A stretch of DNA of 64,000 nt from Kaistia sp. 32K (GTDB lineage: Bacteria; Pseudomonadota; Alphaproteobacteria; Rhizobiales; Kaistiaceae). The first letter of the stretch is position 1. The number at the start of each line of letters is the position of its first letter. Below, in pieces: positions 32,660 through 41,844 of the stretch. The translations under genes and the position numbers were made by a program. The stretch spans positions 3,911,001 to 3,975,000 of the forward strand of contig NZ_AP024269.1 of assembly GCF_016629525.1 (NCBI RefSeq), written 5' to 3'. The notes under the pieces are model-generated. The model worked only from the letters and a program-made list of their open reading frames with translations, ran no database searches and was not told the origin of the DNA.

Positions 32660-34327
32660 GTCTCCGCCCCGCAGTCGAGGCTCGTCTTCTGCTTCCCCTC
32701 GGCGTCGAAATTGGCGGGATCGAGCCACGCCTCGAAGCCCTTTTTCACGCGCGGCCATTCGTGGTCGAGGATCGAGAACCAGGCGGTGTCGCGGTTGCGG
32801 CCCTTGATGATCATGTGCTGGCGGAACGTGCCCTCGTAGCGGAAGCCGTAGCGCTTCGCCGCGCGCCGTGACGGCGCGTTCAGGTCGTTGCACTTCCACT
32901 CGTAACGGCGATAGCCGAGATCGTCGAAGGCATGCCGCGCCATCAGATACATCGCCTCGGTGGCGCCGATCGTGCGCTGCAGAGCGGGCGTGAACAGGAT
33001 GTTGCCGACCTCGATCGCGCGATCCTGCGGCGCGATGCGGAGATAGGTGGCGTGCCCGACGGCCTTGCCCGTCGCCCGATCGAGGATCGCGAAGAGGAGC
33101 GGATCCTCCTTCTTCGCGGCCGCCTCGTAATGGGCCGAAAAGCTCTCGAAATCGGCGAAGGGTCCGTGGCCGAGATAGGCCCAGAGGCCGTCATTGGCGG
33201 CGCCGGCCGACAGCTCGTAGATGTCGCGGCCATGCGCCGCGAGATCGAACGGCACGATCTCGACATAGCGGCCCTCGAGCGGCACGCGATCGGCGAGCTC
33301 CTCCCGCCGTTCGATCGCGTAGCCGTGTCGCCCGTACCAGGCGATGTTGTCGACGAGCTTCTCGCCCGTGTAGAGCCGGAGCGTCAAAAGCCCGAGCTCG
33401 CGCGCCCGCGCCTCGGCGAAGGCGAGCAGCCGGTTGCCGACGCCCTGCCCCCGCGCGTCGGGCGACGTCGCGACGCTCCAGATCAGGAGGTCCTCCGGCC
33501 GGATCTCCAGCACCAGCGCGCCCGAAAGCCCCGTGTCTCCGTCGAGCAGCCAGAATTCGTGGCTTTCGAGCAGCCCCGCATAATCGGCCAGCAGCGGCAG
33601 CGGCTCGACGCCGAGCTTGGCGCGGTTCGGCGCATAGGCGGCCCGCTGCAGCGCCTCGATCTCCGCGCGATCCTCCGGACCGCCGCGACGCGGCTGGCTC
33701 ACGTCTCCGCCCCGCAGTCGAGGCTCGTCTTCTGCTTCCCCTCGGCGTCAAAATTGGCGGGATCGAGCCACGCCTCGAAGCCCTGTTTTACGCGCGGCCA
33801 TTCGTGGTCGAGGATCGAGAACCAGGCGGTGTCGCGATTGCGGCCCTTGATGATCATGTGCTGGCGGAACGTGCCCTCGTAGCGGAAGCCGTAGCGCTTC
33901 GCCGCGCGCCGCGACGGCGCGTTCAGATCGTTGCACTTCCACTCGTAACGGCGATAGCCGAGATCGTCGAAGGCGTGCCGCGCCATCAGATACATCGCCT
34001 CGGTGGCGCCGATGGTGCGTTGCAGAGCGGGCGTGAACAGGATGTTGCCGACCTCGATGGCGCGGTCCTGCGGCGCGATGCGGAGATAGGTGGCATGCCC
34101 GACGGCCTTGCCCGTCGCGCGATCGAGGATCGCGAAGAGAAGCGGATCCTCCTTCTTCGCGGCCTCGGCGTAATAGGCCGAAAAACCATCGAAATCGGCG
34201 AAGGGCCCATGCCCGAGATAGGCCCAGAGGCCGTCATTGGCGGCGCCGGCCGATAGCTCGTAGATGTCGCGGCCGTGCGCCGCGAGATCGAACGGCACGA
34301 TCTCGACGTGGCGGCCCTCGAGGGGCA
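32241..34327. repeat. 1043-bp tandem duplication creating the GNAT fusion
   Basis: Positions 32241-33284 and 33284-34327 match at an exact offset of 1043 bases with scattered substitutions. The joint, seen at 33284-33289, carries the six bases ACGCGA that are shared by the end of gene B (32241-32246) and the start of gene A (34327-34332), the usual microhomology of an illegitimate tandem duplication. Confidence 0.85.
32656..33702 (-). CDS. Fused double GNAT acetyltransferase (B1-A2)
   Basis: The 348-residue protein joins two unrelated GNAT domains. Residues 1-139 match the stand-alone GNAT at 32210; residues 140-348 match the RimJ/RimL-like GNAT at 33699. The join lies within ADRVPLEGR. The first half has the loop DARGQGVGNRLLAFAEA; the second contains the RimL-like stretch AYLGHGPFADF, EVGNILFTPALQRT and NAPSRRAAKRYGF. 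The arrangement comes from a tandem duplication (see findings). Both domains keep their acetyl-CoA sites, so the fusion might be a two-domain acetyltransferase. GTG start overlaps the previous stop by four bases. Alternative: a sequencing or assembly artefact, but the copies have diverged too much for that. Confidence 0.85.
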   Translation of the reverse strand: MSQPRRGGPEDRAEIEALQRAAYAPNRAKLGVEPLPLLADYAGLLESHEFWLLDGDTGLSGALVLEIRPEDLLIWSVATSPDARGQGVGNRLLAFAEARARELGLLTLRLYTGEKLVDNIAWYGRHGYAIERREELADRVPLEGRYVEIVPFDLAAHGRDIYELSAGAANDGLWAYLGHGPFADFESFSAHYEAAAKKEDPLLFAILDRATGKAVGHATYLRIAPQDRAIEVGNILFTPALQRTIGATEAMYLMARHAFDDLGYRRYEWKCNDLNAPSRRAAKRYGFRYEGTFRQHMIIKGRNRDTAWFSILDHEWPRVKKGFEAWLDPANFDAEGKQKTSLDCGAET

Positions 34328-34397
34328 CGCGAGCGGGGCGCGGCGCGGGCGTCGGGTCGACGGCGACGCCGACCGGATAGGTTTCAGACGATGTCAC
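33699..34397 (-). CDS. RimJ/RimL-like GNAT acetyltransferase, copy A1
   Basis: The 232-residue protein has the broader GNAT fold of protein N-acetyltransferases that modify ribosomal or other N-termini (RimJ/RimL/SpeG-like 'acetyltransferase_3'). Visible segments are DGLWAYLGHGPF, VGHATYLRIAP, VGNILFTPALQRTIGATEAM and NAPSRRAAKRYGFRYEGTF. The N-terminal 23 residues (MTSSETYPVGVAVDPTPAPR...) are a flexible lead that the fused copy lacks. Its ATG overlaps the stop of the preceding lyase gene by four bases (ATGA), and its own stop overlaps the start of the fused gene. The acetyl acceptor is unknown. Confidence 0.88.
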   Translation of the reverse strand: MTSSETYPVGVAVDPTPAPRPARVPLEGRHVEIVPFDLAAHGRDIYELSAGAANDGLWAYLGHGPFADFDGFSAYYAEAAKKEDPLLFAILDRATGKAVGHATYLRIAPQDRAIEVGNILFTPALQRTIGATEAMYLMARHAFDDLGYRRYEWKCNDLNAPSRRAAKRYGFRYEGTFRQHMIIKGRNRDTAWFSILDHEWPRVKQGFEAWLDPANFDAEGKQKTSLDCGAET

Positions 34398-35227
34398 GAT
34401 TGGGAACCTCCGGCGAAGGGCGCGAAGAAACGGTTCAGCTCGGCGCCGGGCTCGGCATGGGCGAGTTCGGTCAACGTGCCGGACCCGGCCACCTCGCGCG
34501 CGAGGCGCAGGAAGCCGCCATAGGCGGCACGCGCCAGCGCGGTCGCGAGCGAGACACGGCGGACGCCGGCCTCGGCGAGATCGGCGATCGACTGCGCGGG
34601 ATCGAGCGCGATGACGTTGACCGGCTTGCCGCCGGCGGCGTCGATCACCTTGGCGATCGAAGCGGCATCGGGCTTGCCCGGCACGAAGAGCACGTCGGCG
34701 CCGGCCTCCGCGAAGGCGGCGATGCGGCGGCAGGCCTCGTCCAGCCCGCCCGGATGACCGGTGAGCAGCGCCTCGCTGCGCGCCGTCAGAAGCACGTCCG
34801 GTCCGGCCGCGTCGATGGCGGCGCGCGCCGCGCGCACCCGGGCGACGGCGTGGTCGAATTCATAGAGCGAGCGATCCGCCGCCATGTCCTCGACCGAAAG
34901 CCCGGCGACGCCCGCCTCGACGCAAAGCGCGACATTGGTCGCGACCGCCTCGGCGGCGTCGGCGAAGGCGTTGCCGAAATCGGCGTTCACCGGCAGCTCG
35001 GTGGCGGCGACGATCTCGGCGATATGCGCCAGCATGGTGTCGCGGTCGACGGCGCCGTCCGGCAGGCCGCGGCTGAAGGCGAAGCCGCCCGAGGTCGTCG
35101 CCAGCGCCGGGAAACCGAGGCCGGCGGAAAGCCGGGCGCTGCCGATGTCCCATGGATTGGGCATGACGAAGCAGCCCGCGTCATGCAGCTTGCGGAAATT
35201 GGCGCGACGCGCCGCGATCGATGTCAT
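34394..35227 (-). CDS. Isocitrate lyase/PEP mutase superfamily protein
   Basis: This 277-residue enzyme has the family start FVMPNPWDIGSARL, the metal/substrate residues around NADFGNAF, and the VSLATALARAAYGGFL end. The segment LSVEDMA replaces the KRCGH-type cysteine motif of isocitrate lyase, so it belongs with carboxyphosphonoenolpyruvate phosphonomutase or oxaloacetate decarboxylase-type members. A C-C or P-C bond cleavage or rearrangement of a small keto acid is expected. It leads a tightly packed run with three GNAT genes and an SDR. Why acetyltransferases follow is unclear; no phosphonate genes are visible. Confidence 0.85.
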   Translation of the reverse strand: MTSIAARRANFRKLHDAGCFVMPNPWDIGSARLSAGLGFPALATTSGGFAFSRGLPDGAVDRDTMLAHIAEIVAATELPVNADFGNAFADAAEAVATNVALCVEAGVAGLSVEDMAADRSLYEFDHAVARVRAARAAIDAAGPDVLLTARSEALLTGHPGGLDEACRRIAAFAEAGADVLFVPGKPDAASIAKVIDAAGGKPVNVIALDPAQSIADLAEAGVRRVSLATALARAAYGGFLRLAREVAGSGTLTELAHAEPGAELNRFFAPFAGGSQS

Positions 35228-35264
35228 GGTGTTCCTCGCCCTCGACCCCCGCCGATCTTAGCGA

Positions 35265-35474
35265 TCAGGCGTCCGATGTCGATGCATCCGCGCCGCTTTC
35301 GCGCCGTTGCGGAAGGTTGATCCCCCGCCGCGCCAGTTCCTCGGCGATCCGGCGGGGCACGGCGCGGCAGCCGCAATTCGCGGCATGGGCGAGATGCCAG
35401 TCGACGCGCTGGTCGAGCGTCGGGTTTCGCGGCATCGGATGGGCCTCGTGCCAGGCGGCGTTGAGTTTACCCAT
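35265..35474 (-). CDS. Small conserved hypothetical protein
   Basis: The 69-residue protein starts MGKLNAAWHEAHPMPRNPTL and continues DQRVDWHLAHAANCGCRAVP. It is rich in histidine and has a conserved NCGC pair, which could bind a metal. Similar short proteins are widespread hypothetical proteins in rhizobial genomes. The ATG at 35474 is chosen over an upstream frame to 35663 because that overlaps the next gene. It lies 37 bases before the PEP mutase-like gene on the same strand, and 26 bases after the 97-residue protein. Function unknown. Confidence 0.6.
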   Translation of the reverse strand: MGKLNAAWHEAHPMPRNPTLDQRVDWHLAHAANCGCRAVPRRIAEELARRGINLPQRRESGADASTSDA

Positions 35475-35500
35475 GACGTTCCTCTCCCGATGCGCCCGGC

Positions 35501-35794
35501 TCAGAACCGGGCTTCGATGTCCCAGTCGTCGTCGAGTTCGTCGCGGATCGCGGCGACCAGCATCTGCCCTTCGGCGCGCCAGACCACTTCCGCCTCGGCG
35601 CTCGGGAAACGCGAGCCCTTCGGATCCTCGGGATCGAAGATGGCGTCGAAGGCGTCGCTCCACGCCTCGATCCGGTCGAGCAGATCATCGGAAAGGTCGA
35701 GATCGTCCGGCTCGATCGCATAGGCGGGCTTGTTGTCCGGAACCAGCCAGAAATGCGTGCCGATGCCCTCGGGCGAAATTCTCAGACGCGGCAA
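35501..35794 (-). CDS. Acidic hypothetical protein
   Basis: This 97-residue protein is unusually acidic: PDDLDLSDDLLDRIEAWSDAFD... with the C-terminus DELDDDWDIEARF. It has no signal peptide or membrane helix. A TTG start at 35794 is used because GGAGG stands five bases upstream, whereas the in-frame upstream extension enters repeat DNA. It resembles small uncharacterised proteins of Hyphomicrobiales, and no domain is recognised. It is the first gene of the minus-strand run to 31435, so its transcript may drive the others. Confidence 0.6.
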   Translation of the reverse strand: MPRLRISPEGIGTHFWLVPDNKPAYAIEPDDLDLSDDLLDRIEAWSDAFDAIFDPEDPKGSRFPSAEAEVVWRAEGQMLVAAIRDELDDDWDIEARF

Positions 35795-35864
35795 GAGAGC
35801 CTCCAACGGAATGGGAATGACGACAATTAAGACAAGATCGGTCCGGATGATATCCGTCCCGGAG

Positions 35865-36460
35865 CGATCCTCAGAGAGCTTTGCCGGGCGCCTCAGGATG
35901 AGGCGCGGCGGTGGCTTTCCCCCTCCCCCTTGTGGGGAGGGTCGGGGTGGGGGTACCGGCACCGACCCGTCCGAAAGCAATCCACTCTTTCCGGCGACCC
36001 GCGAGGTGGTACCCCCTCCCTAACCCTCCCCACAAGGGGGAGGGAATGCGGGTCGTTCCCCTGCCCCGGGGCGAGGCCCGGCTTTGCCGGGCACCTCAGG
36101 ATGATGGTGGAGTCTCGGGAATGGGGAAAAATCCCGGCGACGTCCTCTGCCGTCATCCCGGCGAAGGCCGGGATCCAGACACACCGGCCCAGAGCTGGGC
36201 CGAATGCTTCCTGGCCGGTGTTCATGGGCCCCGGCCTCCGCCGGGGCGACGGAGCCCTGCCCGTGGACCGTGCTCCGCGTGGCGACCTCTCTCCCCCTCC
36301 TTCACCTCTCCCTGAGGGAGAGGTCGGCTCGAAGAGCCGGGTGAGGGTTTAGGAAACCCTCAGGATAAGGCGCGAGGAAGATCTGACTTTTGAGGCCGTA
36401 AACCCTCACCCGCCGCACGTCGTGCGTCGACCTCTCCCTCAGGGAGAGGTGAGGAAGCAG
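35865..36460. repeat. Intergenic repeat cluster upstream of the dehydratase
   Basis: About 750 bases between the acidic protein and the IlvD/Edd gene contain only repeats: TTGCCGGGCGCCTCAGGATG (35881-35900), CCCTTGTGGGGAGGGTCGGG (about 35929-35948), CCCTCCCCACAAGGGGGAGG (36025-36044), CCGGCGAAGGCCGGGATCC (about 36159-36177), its relative near 36228-36250, and CTTCACCTCTCCCTGAGGGA near 36300 and 36435. No gene I can support. Confidence 0.85.
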
Positions 36461-36547
36461 CTCGCCAGAAACGACATGACCGGCCGCAAGGGCCGGTCAT
36501 GCAATGTTGGAAACACTGGGAAAGCCGGGGCTTTCCGAAACCACGCG

Positions 36548-38344
36548 TCAGTGGTTGTCGCGCGGGATGCCGTAGGTCTGGTGGACCCGCTGGTACTTGA
36601 CCGCGGGCTTCAACACCATGCCGTCGGCCAGCTGGTCGGTCAGCGCGCGCTGGATCTCCTGCCACGGCGTCTGGCTCGGCGGGATCGGGAAACCGCCGGC
36701 GGCGTTGAGGGCCGCGCGGCGAGCCGCCAGTTCCTCGTCCGAGATCAGGATGTTGGCCGAGCCCTTGTTCAGGTCGACGCGGACGCGGTCCCCCGTCTGC
36801 AGCAGCGCGAGGCCACCGCCGGCGGCGGCTTCCGGCGAGGCGTTCAGGATCGACGGCGAGCCCGACGTGCCCGACTGGCGGCCGTCGCCGATGCAGGGCA
36901 GCGAGAGGATGCCGCGCTTGATGAGGGCTGCCGGCGGCTGCATGTTCACGACCTCGGCCGCACCCGGATAGCCGATCGGGCCGGTGCCGCGGATGAACAG
37001 GATGCAGTTCTCGTCGATGTTCAGCTCGGGATCGTCGAGGCGGTGGTGGTAGTCCTCCGGACCGTCGAACACGATCGCGCGGCCCTCAAACGCCTCCGGA
37101 TCGTTCGGGTTCGACAGGTAGCGGTCGCGGAACTCCTTCGAGATCACGCTGGTCTTCATGATCGCGCTGTCGAACAGATTGCCGCGCAGCACGATGAAGC
37201 CGGCGTCCTGCACCAGCGCCGTCTCGAAGGTGCGGATGACGTCCGGCAGCTCGATCTCGGCGTTGCGGCAGTTGTCGCCCATCGTCTTGCCGTTGACGGT
37301 CATCGCATTCTCATGGATGAGGCCGTGCTTCATCAGCTCGTTGACGACGGCCGGCACGCCGCCGGCATGCTGGTAGTCTTCACCCAGATACTTGCCGGCC
37401 GGCTGCAGATTGACCAGCAGCGGCACCTTGTGGCCGACCGTCTGCCAGTCGTCGACGGTGACGTCGACGCCGATGTGACGGGCGATGGCGTTGATGTGGA
37501 TCGGCGCGTTGGTCGAGCCGCCGATCGCCGAGTTGACGACGATGGCGTTCTCGATCGCCTCGCGGGTGATGATGTCGGACGGCTTCAGGTCTTCCCAGAC
37601 CATCTCGACAGCGCGCTTGCCGGTCTCGTAGGCGATCTGCTGGCGCTCGCGATACGGCGCCGGAATGGCGGCCGAACCGGGCAGCTGCATGCCGAGCGCC
37701 TCGGCGAGCGAGTTCATCGTCGACGCCGTGCCCATCGTGTTGCAATAGCCGGTCGACGGCGCGGACGAAGCGACGATCTCCATGAACTCTTCATAGTCGA
37801 TCTCGCCGGCGGCGAGGCGCTCGCGCTGCTTCCAGACGATCGTGCCCGAGCCGGTGCGCTCGCCCTTGTACCAGCCGTTCAGCATCGGGCCGACCGACAG
37901 CGCGATCGCCGGGATGTTGACGGTTGCCGCGGCCATCAGGCAGGCCGGGGTCGTCTTGTCGCAGCCGATCGTCAGCACGACGCCGTCGAGCGGATAGCCG
38001 TAGAGGAGCTCGACCAGGCCGAGATAGGCGAGGTTGCGGTCAAGCGCGGCGCCCGGACGCTTGCCGGTCTCCTGGATCGGATGGACCGGGAATTCCATGA
38101 CCAGGCCGCCGGCTTCGCGCACGCCCTCGCGGACGCGCTCGGCGAGCACCAGGTGGTGGCGGTTGCACGGCGACAGGTCCGAACCCGTCTGCGCGATGCC
38201 GATGATCGGCTTGCCGGACTGCAGTTCCTTGCGGGTCAGGCCGTAGTTCAGATAGCGCTCCATATAGAGCGCGGTCATGCCGGGATTGTCCGGATTGTCG
38301 AACCAGGACTGGGAACGAAGCTTGCGGGGTGTGGTGGACGACAT
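36548..38344 (-). CDS. IlvD/Edd family dehydratase (sugar-acid dehydratase type)
   Basis: The 598-residue iron-sulfur dehydratase has the cysteines of the Fe-S cluster in [13 protein letters not shown] and [14 protein letters not shown], and the [12 protein letters not shown] loop. Length and these segments fit the arabonate/xylonate dehydratase subgroup better than branched-chain amino-acid IlvD (about 560-615) or Edd. It would convert an aldonic acid to 2-keto-3-deoxy acid. A KDPG-type aldolase 2.6 kb away and the SDR at 31435 would then complete a sugar-acid route. The ATG at 38344 is preferred, with GGGAGAG upstream. It is divergent from the aminotransferase (138-base gap). Confidence 0.9.
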   Translation of the reverse strand: MSSTTPRKLRSQSWFDNPDNPGMTALYMERYLNYGLTRKELQSGKPIIGIAQTGSDLSPCNRHHLVLAERVREGVREAGGLVMEFPVHPIQETGKRPGAALDRNLAYLGLVELLYGYPLDGVVLTIGCDKTTPACLMAAATVNIPAIALSVGPMLNGWYKGERTGSGTIVWKQRERLAAGEIDYEEFMEIVASSAPSTGYCNTMGTASTMNSLAEALGMQLPGSAAIPAPYRERQQIAYETGKRAVEMVWEDLKPSDIITREAIENAIVVNSAIGGSTNAPIHINAIARHIGVDVTVDDWQTVGHKVPLLVNLQPAGKYLGEDYQHAGGVPAVVNELMKHGLIHENAMTVNGKTMGDNCRNAEIELPDVIRTFETALVQDAGFIVLRGNLFDSAIMKTSVISKEFRDRYLSNPNDPEAFEGRAIVFDGPEDYHHRLDDPELNIDENCILFIRGTGPIGYPGAAEVVNMQPPAALIKRGILSLPCIGDGRQSGTSGSPSILNASPEAAAGGGLALLQTGDRVRVDLNKGSANILISDEELAARRAALNAAGGFPIPPSQTPWQEIQRALTDQLADGMVLKPAVKYQRVHQTYGIPRDNH

Positions 38345-38481
38345 GGTAAGAGGCTCTCCCGGAAAATCGGATTTGATTTTGGCCTGAGGATGCGCTGAAA
38401 CATCATACGAAATCAATGGCCGTGTCGTCGCGGCCATCAACAAAATCATACCCCGCAAAGACATAGCCCGGGAGGAAAGAA

Positions 38482-39666
38482 ATGTTCCAGACAGTCGCCA
38501 ACTTCGAACGCATCGGCGAGGAGAACGCCTTCGCCGTGCTCGCCCGCGCCACCGACCTGGCGCGCCAGGGCCGCGACATCATCAATCTCGGCATCGGCCA
38601 GCCCGATTTCCGCACGCCCGACCATATCGTCGAGGCGGCGGTGAAGGCGCTGCGCGACGGCGAGCACGGCTATACGCCGGCGACCGGCATCCTGCCGCTG
38701 CGCGAGGCCGTCGCCGCCGACGTATCGAAGCGCACCGGCGCGCCGGTATCGCCCGACAATGTCGTGGTGGTTCCCGGCGGCAAGGTGACGATGTTCGCGG
38801 CGATCCTGATGTTCGGCGAGCCCGGCGCCGACATCCTCTATCCGGATCCTGGCTTCCCGATCTATCGCTCGATGATCGAGTTCACCGGCGCCAATCCGAT
38901 CCCGGTGCCGATCCGCGAGGAGAACGGCTTCGCCTTCTCGGCCGAGGAGACGCTGGCGCTGATCACGCCGAAGACGCGGCTGATCATCCTGAATTCGCCC
39001 GCCAACCCGACCGGCGGCGTCACGCCGAAGGCAGAGATTGACAAGCTCGTCGCCGGCCTCGCCAAGTGGCCCGACGTCGCGATTATGTCCGACGAGATCT
39101 ACGGCCAGATGATCTATGACGGGCTGGAGCACACCTCGCTGCTCTCCTATCCGGAGATCCGCGACCGCGTCATCCTGCTCGATGGCTGGTCGAAGACCTA
39201 TGCGATGACCGGCTGGCGCATGGGCTATTCGGTCTGGCCGACGGCGCTGATCGACAAGGTGCGCAAGCTCGCGGTGAACTGCTGGTCCTGCGTCAACGCC
39301 CCGGCGCAGTTCGCCGGCCTCGCCGCGCTGACCGGCCCGCAGGACGCGGTGCATGCGATGGTCGCCGAGTTCGACCGCCGCCGCGCCGTCGTGGTCGAGG
39401 AGATGAACAAGATCTCCGGCATCACCTGCGCGACGCCGAAGGGCGCGTTCTACGCCTTCCCGAACATCAAGGCGACGGGCTGGAAGGCCAAGCCGCTCGC
39501 CTCGGCGCTGCTGGAACAGGCCGGCGTCGCCACCATCGGCGGCCCCGATTTCGGCGTCTATGGCGAGGGCTATATCCGCCTCTCCTACGCCAATTCGACG
39601 GAAAACATCCGCAAGGCGATCGCCCGCATCGACGAATTCCTGCAGGCGAACATCAAGGCGGCATAG
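38482..39666 (+). CDS. Class I/II pyridoxal phosphate aminotransferase
   Basis: This 394-residue enzyme has the PLP lysine in [16 protein letters not shown] (about residue 238), the NSPANPTGG loop and IMSDEIYG. It belongs to the aspartate/aromatic aminotransferase superfamily, fold type I. A substrate cannot be assigned; aspartate or a similar acidic/branched amino acid donor is most likely. RBS GGGAGGAAA precedes the ATG by about six bases. It is divergent from the dehydratase gene. The neighbouring sugar-acid genes do not clearly connect with an aminotransferase reaction. Confidence 0.9.
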   Translation: MFQTVANFERIGEENAFAVLARATDLARQGRDIINLGIGQPDFRTPDHIVEAAVKALRDGEHGYTPATGILPLREAVAADVSKRTGAPVSPDNVVVVPGGKVTMFAAILMFGEPGADILYPDPGFPIYRSMIEFTGANPIPVPIREENGFAFSAEETLALITPKTRLIILNSPANPTGGVTPKAEIDKLVAGLAKWPDVAIMSDEIYGQMIYDGLEHTSLLSYPEIRDRVILLDGWSKTYAMTGWRMGYSVWPTALIDKVRKLAVNCWSCVNAPAQFAGLAALTGPQDAVHAMVAEFDRRRAVVVEEMNKISGITCATPKGAFYAFPNIKATGWKAKPLASALLEQAGVATIGGPDFGVYGEGYIRLSYANSTENIRKAIARIDEFLQANIKAA

Positions 39667-39674
39667 TGCGGGCT

Positions 39675-39798
39675 TCGAGGCTCGCTGCGCTCGCACCTCA
39701 GCCTGATGAGACTGGGTGCGAGGCGTATCTCCCTCAGGGGGAGCCGAAGAAAAACTCCCTCTCCCGCATGCGGGAGAGGGTTGGGGTGAGGGTCTTCC
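39675..39798. repeat. Inverted repeats after the aminotransferase gene
   Basis: TTCGAGGCTCGCTGCGCTCG CACCTCAGCCTGATGAG at 39674-39711 is a decayed copy of the 'cctcaggatga' family. CCCTCTCCCGCATGCGGGAGAGGG at 39757-39780 is a perfect 11-bp stem. They lie between convergent genes. Confidence 0.8.
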
Positions 39799-40746
39799 TT
39801 AGGCCGACGCGCCGGCGACCGCCTTCTCGATCGACGCCTTCAGGTCGGCATCGAGGCCGAGGCGGGCGGCGAGCATGTCGAGATAGCCGCGCTCGGCCGG
39901 ATGATCGGGATTGATGGCCAGGATCGACGCGGCATAAAGCTGGATCGCGTGCTCGGGACCGGTGGCCGAATCCACGATCTTGTTGATGTCGAGCGGAGCG
40001 GCGAACTCCTTGTTGAGGAACTCGCGCTCCTCGCCGGTCAGGCCGCCCTCGCCGAGCTTGCCGAGGATCCTCTGCTTCTCGTCGGCGTCGATGCTGCCGT
40101 CGGCCTTGGCCGCCGCGATCATCGCCGAGACGATCGAGAGCGCAACCGCATCGGAGCCACCCGGGGCATTGGCGGGATGGAAGGCGGAATCGGCCGGCGG
40201 CAACGCCGCCGGGGTGCCGGTCGGCGCCGAACTCGCCGGCGCATCGGGATTGTTGACCTTGTATTGCTGGTAGGCCTTGTAGGCGAGCGTGCCGATCGCG
40301 GCGAGACCGCCCAGCGTCAGCGCGTCGGCCTTGAGCTTCGGACCCTTGCCGCCGAACAGCACCGCCGCAAGGCCACCGGCCGCGGCGGTCGAGAGACCGG
40401 GATTCTGCTTGGCGTATTCGGTCACCTTGCCGACGACGTCGCCGATGCCGCCCCCGCCGGAGCCGCCTGCGGCCGAATTGCCGTTGCCGCCCAGAATGCC
40501 GCCGAGGAGATCACCAAGACCGCCGGCACCGCCGCCCTGGCCACCGGCCTGACCGCCTTGGCCGCCGAGAACGCTGCCCAGAAGGTCGCCGAGGCCGCCC
40601 GCCTCGCCGCCGGCCGGCTGGCCGCCGCCGCTGCCGAGCGAGCCGCTCATCCGGCTGAGATCACCGAAGCTGCCTTGTCCCTGGCCGCCGCCTGCCCCGG
40701 TTGCCGCGCCGAGTAGCTGGTCGAGAATGCTTTTGCCGTCGATCAT
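39799..40746 (-). CDS. TerB-like (DUF533) protein with glycine-rich repeats
   Basis: The 315-residue protein begins MIDGKSILDQLLGAATGAGG. Two near-repeats follow: GGLGDLLGSVLGGQGGQAGG and GGLGDLLGGILGGNGN. A middle hydrophobic segment (LSTAAAGGLAAVLFGG...ALTLGGLAAIGTLAYKAYQQ) may be membrane-associated. From about residue 200 a TerB-like helical domain (SDAVALSIVSAMIAAAKADGSIDADEKQRILGKL) continues to the end. TerB-like proteins are linked to stress or metal/phage resistance, but the DUF533 role is unknown. The ATG at 40746 is set by the family-like N-terminus. It stands alone between aminotransferase and KDPG aldolase. Confidence 0.8.
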   Translation of the reverse strand: MIDGKSILDQLLGAATGAGGGQGQGSFGDLSRMSGSLGSGGGQPAGGEAGGLGDLLGSVLGGQGGQAGGQGGGAGGLGDLLGGILGGNGNSAAGGSGGGGIGDVVGKVTEYAKQNPGLSTAAAGGLAAVLFGGKGPKLKADALTLGGLAAIGTLAYKAYQQYKVNNPDAPASSAPTGTPAALPPADSAFHPANAPGGSDAVALSIVSAMIAAAKADGSIDADEKQRILGKLGEGGLTGEEREFLNKEFAAPLDINKIVDSATGPEHAIQLYAASILAINPDHPAERGYLDMLAARLGLDADLKASIEKAVAGASA

Positions 40747-40870
40747 CTCACTCTTCCCTATCTGGAACCGCGTCCATACGCATGGGGGAAGTAGTGAGCA
40801 CCGATTGCCGCGACAAGGCAAGATGGCGACCGAACGGACAGAATCCTTCCGGCGAGATCGTTCGTCGCGA

Positions 40871-40912
40871 AAGAAAAAGGCCGCCCCTGCACAGCGCAGA
40901 AGCGGCCCGTTT
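40871..40912 (-). terminator. Rho-independent terminator of the KDPG aldolase gene
   Basis: GGCCGC (40879-40884) pairs with GCGGCC (40902-40907) around an inner GC stem. Read on the minus strand it is followed by TTTTTCTTTC. It lies about 90 bases downstream of the aldolase stop at 41000. The rest of 40747-40999 holds no gene. Confidence 0.75.
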
Positions 40913-40999
40913 GTCTCATCCTGCCGTTGCGGAGCGGGCCTTCCGGATCCCTGGAGATCTTTGCAGGCAGCTCTCTTCTACAGAAGGACGATCCGTAAT

Positions 41000-41641
41000 T
41001 CAGGCGGCGCGGAGCTCGAACGCTTCGCGCGCCAGCGTGGTGATCGCCGCCCAGTCGCCGGCAGCGATCGCGGCGGCCGGGGCCACCCACGAGCCGCCGA
41101 CGCACATGACGTTCGGCAGCGACAGGTAGCTCAGCGCGTTCTTCAGGCTGACGCCGCCGGTCGGGCAGAACTGCAGCCCCGGCAGCGGCGAGGCCAGCGC
41201 CTTCAGATAGGGCGCGCCGCCGGCCTGCTCGGCCGGGAAGAATTTTGCCGCGCCGTAGCCTTCCTCGAGCAGGAACATCGCCTCGCCGGCCGTGGCGACG
41301 CCCGGCAGCAGCGGCACCGGCGAACCGGCCGCATGCGCGATCAGCTTCGGGCTGGCGCCGGGGCTGACCAGGAAGCTGGAGCCGGCCGAGACGGCCTCGT
41401 CGAACTGCTTCGGGTTCAGGATGGTGCCGGCGCCGACATTGGCGCCCTCGACCTCGGCCTTGATGGCGCGGATGCAGTCGAGGGCGGCCGGCGTGCGCAG
41501 CGTCACCTCGAGCGCGGTCAGGCCGCCGGCGACGAGCGCGCGGGCCAGCGGCACGGCGGTCTTGACGTCTTCGATGATCAGCACCGGGACGACCGGCGCG
41601 GCTTTCACGATCGGGAGAAGGGCGGAGAGGTTCTGGGTCAT
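41000..41641 (-). CDS. eda: KDPG/KHG aldolase
   Basis: This 213-residue enzyme cleaves 2-keto-3-deoxy-6-phosphogluconate to pyruvate and glyceraldehyde 3-phosphate, and often also 4-hydroxy-2-ketoglutarate. The Schiff-base lysine is K133 in [11 protein letters not shown], with the catalytic glutamate E45 in ALEVTLRT, both at the usual positions. GAGTILNP and CPTGGVS are conserved. It fits the Entner-Doudoroff pathway, but neither the edd dehydratase of that pathway nor zwf is next to it. A link to the IlvD/Edd protein 2.6 kb away is possible. Start at 41641 is the conserved N-terminus. Confidence 0.93.
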   Translation of the reverse strand: MTQNLSALLPIVKAAPVVPVLIIEDVKTAVPLARALVAGGLTALEVTLRTPAALDCIRAIKAEVEGANVGAGTILNPKQFDEAVSAGSSFLVSPGASPKLIAHAAGSPVPLLPGVATAGEAMFLLEEGYGAAKFFPAEQAGGAPYLKALASPLPGLQFCPTGGVSLKNALSYLSLPNVMCVGGSWVAPAAAIAAGDWAAITTLAREAFELRAA

Positions 41642-41844
41642 GAACTGCTTTTAGCCAAAGGGGGTCTCAGGGCGGAATCGCTGCCGGATCGTATCCGATG
41701 AGAGGCGGAAAAAATACCGGCGGACGGATGGGCGATACTGGTAGCGCCAAGACTACCCTCTCTCGGAAGACCTTCGCTGAGCGCCGCCCCACGCTCCCGC
41801 GGTCGATCGGTCGCCGAGACCGTCCTCCCGAACAAACCTCCCCC

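Noticed and set aside
36422..38398. Large plus-strand frame opposite the IlvD/Edd dehydratase
   Set aside because: It is a shadow with no similarity that I can recognise; the dehydratase frame has both Fe-S cysteine motifs.
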